Shown in pieces: positions 31,557-39,800 of a stretch of 53,709 bases of DNA. The stretch lies in NCBI RefSeq assembly GCF_001425025.1, contig NZ_LMDE01000003.1, positions 1 to 53,709 of the forward strand. Reading direction: 5' to 3'. The translations under genes were made by a program, and so were the position numbers. Positions within the stretch are counted from its first letter, which is position 1. Each line of letters opens with the position of its first letter. Below the pieces are notes generated by a model. The model searched no databases. It had not been told where the DNA came from and saw only the letters and a list, made by a program, of their open reading frames with translations. Source of the DNA: Nocardioides sp. Root122. GTDB taxonomy: Bacteria; Actinomycetota; Actinomycetes; Propionibacteriales; Nocardioidaceae.

Positions 31557-33557
31557 TCACGAGTCCGCTCCAACGACCTCGACACCCGACACTTCCGCGT
31601 CTCCACCTCTGGCCACGATGGTCAGGACCACATTGCGCGACGACCCCAGCTCTTCAATCACACCACCGGGCGAGACGAGCCACCCGGTGCCTGTCCTGAG
31701 TGAGACAGCGGGACGGTTGTTGATAAGAAACTCGACGCTTCCGGTCGCGTCGCCTAACACCCGGAGTTCGTCGAGCCCGTCCTGCAATTCAAAACCGAGG
31801 CTGGCCCGGTCTTCCACGCTTATCGTGGGGTCACCGGGATTACCGGACCATCCGCCCAACAGGTAGCCGGCCCCCCTTCCGGCCCCGTCCAGCGTGATCG
31901 GACCGCCATAAGGAATCAACACCAACGGGCACGCCTCTGCCGTACTGAGCACCACTGTGTCGAAGAGCCGCGGCCGAGTCACCCGAGCGATCTCGCGGCA
32001 TCCTTTCGACGGAGGTTCCAATCGGACACGCAAGGCCACGAACTCGGCTTTCACCTCGCTCGCTGGAAGATCTTGAGCGTAGGGCGCGAGCACACCTAGT
32101 TTCTGCCCAGTGCACGGCAGGCTGAGGTCAAGCCATGACTGGCCGCCGTTCGGCATCTGTCGAAGTGGGCGTCCCTCCTCGTCGGTGGTGGCTCCGCACA
32201 CGACGAAGTCGCCCGCGTCGAGCTTGTCGGCGTACTCGCGGAAACTCGCCTGCCAGAAGTCGGCCTGCGAGTTGACTCCAAGAGCGGCGGCCACTTCGTT
32301 GACGTAGCCGTAGGAGTACGGGAAGAGCTGGACGGACGTCACAACAGGTAGGACCATCCCGACTCCCGCGATGGCGGCCACAGCTTGGCGACCGCGGGCG
32401 CCCGCGTCATCGAAGAGCTGGGCTAGTCCTGCCGCCATCAACACCGCGACGGCTGGCGCAGCGAAGAGGACATGGCGCAGACCACCGGACAATGGTGCGC
32501 CGGACGCGACGAGCAGGACTGGCAGCAGGAGTGCCTGCAGGAGGAGGAGAACCATCAGCGGTGCTCGGCCAGAGAAAAGACGCGGATCAGATCGCCACGC
32601 GGCGAACCGGCCGTACGAGCCGAGCAGCCCGACTACCAGCAAGACGATCGGAACAGTCCCCGCGACGGCGAACGGCAGGTGGCCGCGTGAACTGACCATT
32701 CCATTGGAACTCGAGTCGAACACCGACTCCCACAGCCAAAGGTCCGGACGCGCAAAAACGCTTGGGTAGATGGCTGCGAGGAGCGCTAGTGGCGCCAGCG
32801 CGGAAGCCACCAACATGGCGACCCGCCGCCATTTCGGAATAGCGCTGTCGGGAGCCCCCGTCATGACCATCGCCAAAGCGGTCCAGGCAAGCACCGTGCC
32901 GAGGGCGACCCACATTGCCGGGCGGGTACCGATCGTGAGCAACACACCGGCGGCGACAGCCACCGCACTCAGCCTGCCGTGCCGACCGCGGAACGCATCC
33001 GTCGCTACCGAGGGCGCCCCCAGCGCGAGCATGCACCCGAGCGTCACCAGCGCATAGCCGGTCCCGACGGGGATGTCCTTGACGTTGAACATCGCATGGC
33101 CCCACCACATGGGCATGGCCGACAACATCCCGGCTGCAACCAGAGCCCACCGCCACGAACCCGAGATCCGCGCAGCAGTAGCAGCCGTCGCTGCCACGCC
33201 GACCGCACCGATGAGGACGACCCCGAGATGGCGCACCAGATATGCGTCAGAGCTCGTCGCGACCGTCCCCCATGTCTCATTGCCCAGGACGACGTTGGCC
33301 CCGTGCAGGAACAACGTGGTCACCGGCGCGTACACGTAGGCGTCCCCGACCCACGAGCCAACGGCACCTGCGGAGAGGTCGTCGTCGAGGAGGTACCAGC
33401 CGTGATCGAAGAAGTTCTGCAGCCGGACCACGTGGAAGGTCTCGTCGACCGTCACTCCGATGCGGATCGCACCCAGCACGCAGACGGCGGCCGCGACCAG
33501 CACAAGGGCGCCGCTCAGCCACACCAGCCACCGCGGCGGTGGCGGCCACCCCCTCAT
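31557..33557 (-). CDS. GT-C-type (GT39-like) glycosyltransferase / large membrane protein
   Basis: A 666-residue protein starting at ATG 33557, which overlaps the GT2 stop (ATGA). About eleven helices follow an N-terminal helix and the acidic motif GVTVDETFHVVRLQNFFDHG (Asp38-Glu39), the position of the catalytic Asp in GT39/PMT-like enzymes. The loop MWWGHAMFNVKDIPVGTGY follows the PMT pattern. A C-terminal extracytoplasmic region of about 200 residues has cysteines (VVCGATT, LPCTGQ, SKGCREIA, TAEACPLVL) and a beta-rich end. It probably transfers a sugar from a polyprenyl-phosphate donor made by the coupled GT2. Base composition over 31.5-33.4 kb is visibly less GC-rich than around it. Confidence 0.83.
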   Translation of the reverse strand: MRGWPPPPRWLVWLSGALVLVAAAVCVLGAIRIGVTVDETFHVVRLQNFFDHGWYLLDDDLSAGAVGSWVGDAYVYAPVTTLFLHGANVVLGNETWGTVATSSDAYLVRHLGVVLIGAVGVAATAATAARISGSWRWALVAAGMLSAMPMWWGHAMFNVKDIPVGTGYALVTLGCMLALGAPSVATDAFRGRHGRLSAVAVAAGVLLTIGTRPAMWVALGTVLAWTALAMVMTGAPDSAIPKWRRVAMLVASALAPLALLAAIYPSVFARPDLWLWESVFDSSSNGMVSSRGHLPFAVAGTVPIVLLVVGLLGSYGRFAAWRSDPRLFSGRAPLMVLLLLQALLLPVLLVASGAPLSGGLRHVLFAAPAVAVLMAAGLAQLFDDAGARGRQAVAAIAGVGMVLPVVTSVQLFPYSYGYVNEVAAALGVNSQADFWQASFREYADKLDAGDFVVCGATTDEEGRPLRQMPNGGQSWLDLSLPCTGQKLGVLAPYAQDLPASEVKAEFVALRVRLEPPSKGCREIARVTRPRLFDTVVLSTAEACPLVLIPYGGPITLDGAGRGAGYLLGGWSGNPGDPTISVEDRASLGFELQDGLDELRVLGDATGSVEFLINNRPAVSLRTGTGWLVSPGGVIEELGSSRNVVLTIVARGGDAEVSGVEVVGADS

Positions 33558-34474
33558 GCCGGCCCGCTCCGTCGCGCCTTGTTGCGCGCGTGCACGACGA
33601 GCTCGGCGAGCAGGCCGAAGAGTGCAAGCTGGAGACCGACGACCGTGAGGAGGACTCCGGCGAGGAGGAGCGGACGCCCGCCGATGGCCTCGCCGGTGAG
33701 CTTCACCCCCGTCAGGTAGGTCAGGACCGCGACGCCCACCAGGAAGCACACGGCGCCGAGGCCACCGAAGAGGTGCGACGGCCGGTTCTCGTAGGACATG
33801 AGGAAGCGGACCGTGAGCAGGTCGGAGAAGCCGCGCCAGAAGCGGGCGGGGCCGTACTTGCTCGTGCCGCTCATGCGGGCGTGGTGCTGCACCGTGACCT
33901 CGGCGACGCGGTAGCCGGCCTGGTGCGCGATCACCGTCAGGTAGCGGTGCATCTCTCCGTAGAGCATCGGGGTGACGTCGCGGGCCACCTCGGCGCGCAT
34001 CACCTTGTAGCCGGAGTTGAAGTCGCGGCCGGGTGCGCCGGACAGCTTGCCGGTCGTCCAGTTGTAGAGCTTGGAGGTGTTGCGCTTGATGAACCGGTCC
34101 TGGCGCTTGCGACGGGCACCGGTCACCAGGTCAGCCGTGTCGAGGGCCTCGAGCAGGCGCGGCAGCTCGGCCGGGTCGTCCTGGCCGTCCGCGTCCATCA
34201 TCACCACGATCTCCGCGCCGGCGGCGAGGACGGCCGTGAAGCCGTCGTCGAGCGCCGCCGCCTTGCCGAGGTTGCGCCGGTGCTGCAGGAGCTCGAACCT
34301 GTCGTCCTCGACCGCCAGCTTGCCCACCACGCCTGCGGTGTCGTCGGAGGAGCCGTCGTCGACCACGATGATCTGCCAGTCGCGGCCTGTGTCCTCCAGC
34401 ACCGTCCTGATGCGCGGCAGCAGCACCGCCAGGTTGTCCGCCTCGTTCAGGGCCGGGATGACCACCGAGATCAC
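33554..34474 (-). CDS. GT2 polyprenyl-phosphate glycosyltransferase (DPMS/GtrB-like)
   Basis: About 306 residues: a cytosolic GT-A domain (ISVVIPALNEADN, IIVVDDGSSDDT, HRRNLGKAAALDDG, VVMMDADGQDDP with the metal-binding acidic cluster, RDFNSGYKVMRAEV) and two C-terminal membrane helices. Such enzymes charge polyprenyl phosphate with a hexose for use by GT-C enzymes outside. Start uncertain: GTG 34474 (VISVVIP) has GGAAGG about 9 nt upstream; GTG 34483 and ATG 34513 are alternatives, the last within a short TGCATCC-CCAGA repeat. It overlaps the GT39-like gene by 3-4 nt, strongly suggesting a donor-transferase pair. Confidence 0.9.
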   Translation of the reverse strand: MISVVIPALNEADNLAVLLPRIRTVLEDTGRDWQIIVVDDGSSDDTAGVVGKLAVEDDRFELLQHRRNLGKAAALDDGFTAVLAAGAEIVVMMDADGQDDPAELPRLLEALDTADLVTGARRKRQDRFIKRNTSKLYNWTTGKLSGAPGRDFNSGYKVMRAEVARDVTPMLYGEMHRYLTVIAHQAGYRVAEVTVQHHARMSGTSKYGPARFWRGFSDLLTVRFLMSYENRPSHLFGGLGAVCFLVGVAVLTYLTGVKLTGEAIGGRPLLLAGVLLTVVGLQLALFGLLAELVVHARNKARRSGPA

Positions 34475-34602
34475 AGGTCTCACCCTTCCACCAAGTGCAT
34501 CCACCAGATGCATCCGCCAGTTGCACGTCGGCTCTCGCCCCGCCGGGCGTCAGTGTGCCAGTAGTCGGGCGCGTCCCACGGCGGAATGTCGGACGTCGTG
34601 TC

Positions 34603-34617
34603 TACCGTCGAGACATG
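34603..34617 (+). promoter_or_regulatory. Leaderless promoter: TACCGT, 6 nt, ATG start
   Basis: TACCGT (34603-34608), CGAGAC, ATG 34615. It fixes the nuclease start; the frame is open upstream to 34495 but lacks a ribosome site. Confidence 0.6.
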
Positions 34618-36393
34618 GGCACGACCACCATGCGGTCCGCGACATCCCGGTGGGAGGCGCAACGCACCTTCGACGAGCTGGGGCGGCCCCTGCGAGACCT
34701 GACGTTCTGCGTGGTCGACCTCGAGACCACCGGCGGTTCGGCGGCCGCAGGGTCGATGATCACCGAGATCGGTGCGGTGAAGGTCCGCGGTGGCGAGGTG
34801 CTCGGCGAGTTCCAGACGCTGGTCAACCCGCACACGGAGATCCCCGCGTTCATCGCGGTGCTGACCGGCATCAGCAACTCGATGGTGCACGACGCACCCG
34901 CGATCGAGTCCGCCCTTCCGGCGTTCCTCGAGTTCGCCGAGGGCTGCGTCCTGGTCGCGCACAACGCGCCGTTCGACGTCGGGTTCCTCCAGCACTTCGC
35001 CGCCCAGCAGGGCCGCACCTGGCCACGGTTCGAGGTGCTCGACACGGCCAAGCTGGCGCGGCGGGTGATCACCCGCGACGAGTCCCCCAACTGCAAGCTG
35101 TCCTCCCTGGCCAAGGTGTTCGGCTCGGGGACCACCCCCAACCACCGCGCGCTGTCCGATGCGCGCGCCACCGTCGACGTGCTGCACGGCCTGATGGAGC
35201 GGCTCGGCGGCCTGGGCGTGCACACGCTCGAGGGGCTGCAGACCTTCTCCGCCCGCGTCTCCACCGCCCAGCGCCGCAAGCGCCACCTCGCCGAGGGCCT
35301 GCCCCACGCCCCCGGCGTCTACCTCTTCCGCGACGAGCGTTCGCGCGTCCTCTACGTTGGCACCTCGCGCGATCTGCGCACCCGCGTCCGCACCTACTTC
35401 ACCGCCTCGGAGACGCGCAGCCGGATGGGCGAGATGGTCGGCCTCGCCGAGTCGGTCACGGGCATCGAGTGCGCGACACCGCTGGAGGCTGAGGTCCGCG
35501 AGCTCCGCCTGATCGCCGAGCACAAGCCGCGCTACAACCGGCGCTCGCGCTTCCCGGAGAAGGTGCACTTCGTCAAGCTCACCCGAGAGGCCTGGCCCCG
35601 ACTGTCACTCGTGCGCCGCGTCCTCGACGACGACGCCGACTACCTCGGCCCGTTCTCGTCGCGGAAGACGGCCGAGAAGTGCCTCGCCGCGCTGCACGAG
35701 ACGTTCCCTGTCCGCCAGTGCAGCGGCCGGCTGCCTGCGGTCCCGTCCGGGTCGCCCTGCGCCCTGGCGGAGATGGGTCGTTGCCTCTCCCCCTGCGACG
35801 GCACCGTCGACGCCACGGCCTACGCCGCGGTGGTGCGGGAGCTCCGCGACACGCTGCTGCGTCGCCCGGACCAGGTGGTCGAGGCGATCAACGCACGGAT
35901 GCAGGCGCTTGCCGAGCTCGAGCGGTTCGAGGAGGCCGGCCTGCACCGCGACCGCCTCTCGACCTTCGTGCGGGCCGCGGCCCGCACCCAACGGCTCTCG
36001 GCGTTGACCCGGTGCCCCGAGGTCGTCGCGGCCCGGCGTGAGGACGACGGGCGCTGGGCCGTGCACGTCGTCCGGCACGGTCGGCTCGCCGGGGCCGGTG
36101 TCATCCCGCGCGGCGCCGACGCACACCAGTTCGTGCGTGAGCTCCGCGCCAGCGCGGAGACCGTGCAGGGCGCGCCCGGTCCGGTGCCTGCCGCCACGGC
36201 GGAGGAGACCGAGCGCATCCTCCGCTGGCTGGAGTCGCCGGGGGTCCGGCTCGTCGACGTCGAGGGTGACTGGGTGTGCCCGGTCGCCGGGGCCGCTCGT
36301 CACCTCGCGGTCTACGACGCGGTCACCCAGTCACGGCTGTCGCTGACGCCGTTCGACGAGCAGCCCTCGCCGGTGCACCGCCCGGTGCGCTGA
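34615..36393 (+). CDS. DEDDh exonuclease fused to a UvrC/Cho-like GIY-YIG domain
   Basis: A 592-residue protein. The N-terminal DEDDh 3'-5' exonuclease (DnaQ-like) has Exo I VVDLETTGGS, Exo II VAHNAPFDVGFL and Exo III HRALSDARATVDVL. The middle GIY-YIG nuclease domain shows APGVYLFRDERSRVLYVGTSRDLRTRVRTYF, then EAEVRELRLIAEHKPRYN as in UvrC N-terminal domains. It has a cysteine block (QCSGRL, SPCALAEMGRCLSPC) but no UvrC RNase-H-like C-terminal half or HhH region. M. tuberculosis Rv2191 has the same architecture next to trpD (from memory). Probably DNA repair; the exact substrate is unknown. Confidence 0.92.
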   Translation: MGTTTMRSATSRWEAQRTFDELGRPLRDLTFCVVDLETTGGSAAAGSMITEIGAVKVRGGEVLGEFQTLVNPHTEIPAFIAVLTGISNSMVHDAPAIESALPAFLEFAEGCVLVAHNAPFDVGFLQHFAAQQGRTWPRFEVLDTAKLARRVITRDESPNCKLSSLAKVFGSGTTPNHRALSDARATVDVLHGLMERLGGLGVHTLEGLQTFSARVSTAQRRKRHLAEGLPHAPGVYLFRDERSRVLYVGTSRDLRTRVRTYFTASETRSRMGEMVGLAESVTGIECATPLEAEVRELRLIAEHKPRYNRRSRFPEKVHFVKLTREAWPRLSLVRRVLDDDADYLGPFSSRKTAEKCLAALHETFPVRQCSGRLPAVPSGSPCALAEMGRCLSPCDGTVDATAYAAVVRELRDTLLRRPDQVVEAINARMQALAELERFEEAGLHRDRLSTFVRAAARTQRLSALTRCPEVVAARREDDGRWAVHVVRHGRLAGAGVIPRGADAHQFVRELRASAETVQGAPGPVPAATAEETERILRWLESPGVRLVDVEGDWVCPVAGAARHLAVYDAVTQSRLSLTPFDEQPSPVHRPVR

Positions 36394-36413
36394 TCCGGCG
36401 TCGGTGGGAGAGC

Positions 36414-36692
36414 TCAGTCGAGCCCGATGCTGAAGGCCGACTCGAGGTCGTGGCGCGAGTAGGTCCGGAAGGCGATGTGCGTCTCGGTCTCGGTGACCCC
36501 CTCGACCTTGTTGAGGCGGTCGGCGACGACGGACGCGACGTCCTCGTGCTCGCGCACCCGCACCAGGGCGATCAGGTCGACCTGACCGGTCACCGAGTAG
36601 ACCTCGCTCACGCCGTCGAGCGCGGCGATCGCCTCGGCGACCTCGGGGATGCGAGCGACGTCGGCCTTGACGAAGACGATGGCGGTGATCAT
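36414..36692 (-). CDS. Stand-alone Lrp/AsnC ligand-binding (RAM) domain protein
   Basis: A 92-residue protein consisting only of the RAM/AsnC effector domain: ITAIVFVKADVARIPEVAEAIAALDGVSEVYSVTGQVDLIALVRV, then VTETETHIAFRTYS. There is no helix-turn-helix, so it cannot act as a typical Lrp repressor; stand-alone members may bind amino acids or modulate partners. It is divergent from the giant secreted protein, with operator site 3 between them. The leaderless start is fixed by TACGGT 6 nt upstream. Confidence 0.9.
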   Translation of the reverse strand: MITAIVFVKADVARIPEVAEAIAALDGVSEVYSVTGQVDLIALVRVREHEDVASVVADRLNKVEGVTETETHIAFRTYSRHDLESAFSIGLD

Positions 36693-36704
36693 GTGGCCAC
36701 CGTA
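36690..36704 (-). promoter_or_regulatory. Leaderless promoter: TACGGT, 6 nt, ATG start
   Basis: Minus strand: TACGGT (36704-36699), GGCCAC, ATG 36692. Confidence 0.6.
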
Positions 36705-36762
36705 TCGCCGACGGATCTCCGGGGCCCAGCACGACCGGCGCCACCCGATCGGTCACATCGAC

Positions 36763-36778
36763 TAGTCATTTGTGACTA
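36763..36778. promoter_or_regulatory. TAGTC-N6-GACTA operator, site 3 (upstream of the secreted FnIII/Ig protein)
   Basis: TAGTC ATTTGT GACTA: perfect arms, different centre. A second, imperfect site overlaps its left side: GGTCACATCGACTA at 36751-36764 repeats the TCACATCG centre of site 2. It lies 82 nt before the ATG of the 1399-residue gene and 70 nt from the divergent Lrp-type gene. Confidence 0.75.
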
Positions 36779-36818
36779 GGGCGTGCCTGTTTGCAGGTCA
36801 GCGCCTCGGGGCGACACC

Positions 36819-36824
36819 TAGCGT
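36819..36824 (+). promoter_or_regulatory. Candidate -10 box TAGCGT for the secreted FnIII/Ig protein
   Basis: TAGCGT fits TANNNT. The nearest -35-like TTGCAG (36791-36796) is 22 nt away, too far for an ordinary promoter, so activation from operator site 3 is plausible. Confidence 0.35.
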
Positions 36825-36860
36825 GGCGAGGTCAACCGTGCCCACGAGGGGATTTCAGGC

Positions 36861-39800
36861 ATGCCACGCACGTTCTTCGGGTCATTCGCACGCGCAGCCG
36901 CGGTCGCGGCACTGTGCCTGGGGGTGACGATCGCCCCCATGGCCACGGCGGAGGCGGCGCCAGCGGCGCCGTCCGGCCTGTCGGCCAGCGGTTCGCCGAT
37001 CCCGACCCTGACCTGGAACAGCCAGGCGGGTGCGACGAAGTACCGCGTGCAGGGCTCGGAGAACTCCTCGTTCTCGCCCGTCGTCTTCAACCAGGAGACG
37101 ACGGCCACGTCCTACACGCCCACCCGCGTGCTCCGGTCGGGCACCCTCTACTGGCAGGTGCAGGCCGTTGACGCCAGCGGGAACAGTCCGTGGACCACGG
37201 CGACGACCACGATCGCGCCGCTGACGGTCCCGGCGAACGTCCGGGTCTCCCCCGGCCAGCGCATCCTGCCGCCGGTCTCGCCGCCCGTGATCTCGTGGCA
37301 GCCGGTCGCCGGTGCGACGTCGTACGACGTCGAGATGGACGCCGAGGGCGACGGGGTGGGCGGAGTCGTCAAGGACGTCAAGACGACCTCCTACGTCTGG
37401 CCCGACCCCCAGGGTGTCGGCGAGAAGTCCGGCACCGAGGACTACTTCGTCCGCGTGCGGGCGAAGTTCGAGAACAGCCTGCAGAGCGACTGGACCACCT
37501 ACACGAAGTACGACGTCGCTCAGCTGCCGCCGGTGACGTCCACCAGCTGCGGCGCAAAGCTCGTCTGTGCGCCGTCGCCCACCACCGGGGTGCGTCCACG
37601 CCTCGAGGTGCAGGACGTCGTCTTCGACTGGGACCCGGTCAAGGGTGCGAAGGAGTACGAGATCTGGGTCGCGCTGGACCCCGACTTCAACACCCAGATC
37701 GAGAAGCGGAAGGTCTACTCGACCCGCTACTCCCCGACCACGACCTACGACAACAACTCGTACTACTGGAAGGTCCGCGCCTACAACGCGGCGGGCGAGC
37801 CGACCCCATGGCCGGCTACGCCCAACGTCTTCGACCGCCGCTGGCCGTTCAAGCCGTCCTTGGTCTACCCGCCGGCGGGGACGACCACCACCCCCCGAAT
37901 CGGCGACGACGTCTACTACCAGTGGACCCCGGTGCGCCACGCCTCGCGGTACGAGCTCGTGGTGAGCCAGAACATCAACTTCACCGAGGGCGACCCCACG
38001 ACCAAGAAGTGCTACACGTCCTCGACGACCTACACGCCCGACTTCTTCCAGGACCGGTGCACCCCGCCGGAAGGAAGGACCTTCTACTGGAAGGTGCGGT
38101 CGCTCGACGGGCCGCGGAAGCCGGCCGTCAACGGCGTGTTCTCCACGACCGGTCGCTTCGTCTACGACAGCGGCGCCACCGCGCCTATCACGCCGATTTC
38201 GCCGGCGAGCGGCAGCACGGTGACGGTGCCGACGTTCCGTTGGAACCCGAGTCCCGACGTCAACCAGTACGAGATCACGCTCGAGGGGCCGGGACGGACC
38301 TACACAGAGACGACCTCGGCACTGTCGTGGACCCCAACCAGCGACCTGCTCGAGACCGACACCGACGAGGAGGACCCGACGCGCGAACCGGACCGCTACG
38401 TGTGGCGGGTCGCCGGCCTCGACGCGACCGGCCGCCCGACCCTGTCCTTCTACCAAGGAGTCGTGTACGTCCGGGAGCTGCCCATGACTGCCGGTGCGGC
38501 GCCGTTGACTCCCAACCCGGTGCCTACCGACCAGCCCACCTCGCGCTTCCCCTCGCTCTCGTGGCAGCCCTTGGCGTCCACGGAGGAGCGGCCCGTCTAC
38601 TACAAGCTCCAGGTGTTGGCCGCAGGGTCATGGCTTCGCGAAGACGAGACGCCTATCCTCAGGGAGAAGCTCTACTACCCGGCGGTCAGCGACCCGGGAC
38701 TCTACTTCCTGAGCCGTCCCGGCGAACCGTTCACGTGGCGGGTGGCGGCCTTCGATGCGACGAACAACAACAGCCTCGGCGTCGGTCCGACGTCAACGTT
38801 CACCATCGAGCCACCGGGGCTCGTGACCGGCTACCAGGCGGCACTCGACGGTGCCGCGCTCGACGCGGGCAACGCGTGCCGCAAGCGCCTCGTGGTGACC
38901 AATGGGGTCACCGACGAGCGCACCGTCTGCGCCGGCATGTCGGCCACCCCCGTCCTGGACTGGGCGCCCGTGCCCGGCGCTGGCGGCTACCAGGTCTACA
39001 TCGCCGAGGACCCCGACTTCACCCAGCTGATCTACGTCGGCGGAATCGAGACGACCAACTCCCGGTGGACGCCGTCGGACACCCAACGGCCGAACATGCT
39101 GCCTGACAACGAGTCCGGACCGGCCTACTACTGGTACGTCCGCGCCTGCGTGCACGTCATGCCGACCCGGAACTGCGGCCCGGACCCCTCGGGCCAGACG
39201 GACTCGGGTGCGAGCGCATTCCGGAAGGTCTCCCCGCGCGTCGTGCTGGAGGCACCGGCGGCAAGCACCACGATCGGTGACGAAGTCACCTTCCGGTGGA
39301 CGGACTACCACCTCACCAACCAGGCCACTGCGCCCGTCTACGGCGGCACCCGTGCGCCGTACCAGACAGCGATGAGCTACCGCCTGCAGGTCGCGCAGTC
39401 GGCGACCATCACGGACGCGAACGCCATCGACGACGTCATCGTCGACCAGGCCACCTACACGGCGTTCACCAAGACGTATCCGGAGGGCGACCTCTGGTGG
39501 CGCGTGCAGGCCATCGACTCCAACAACAAGCTCAACGCGCGCCTGGCCTGGTCGGAGACCCGCAAGCTGGTCAAGGCCACCCCGGCGACCAACCTCGACC
39601 CCGGCACGACGTCGACACCCGAGCGTGCCGTGGTCGACCCGGCCGCCCGTCCGGCCTTCAACAGCCACCAGTCGGCCGGCAGCACGGTCTTCCAGTGGAC
39701 GGCCGAGAACTTCGACGCCACGTGGGAGCTCGAGGTCTACCGGAACGACGACACCGTCCCCTCGACGGGCAACCAGGTGTTCCGCACGGTGACCAAGCAG

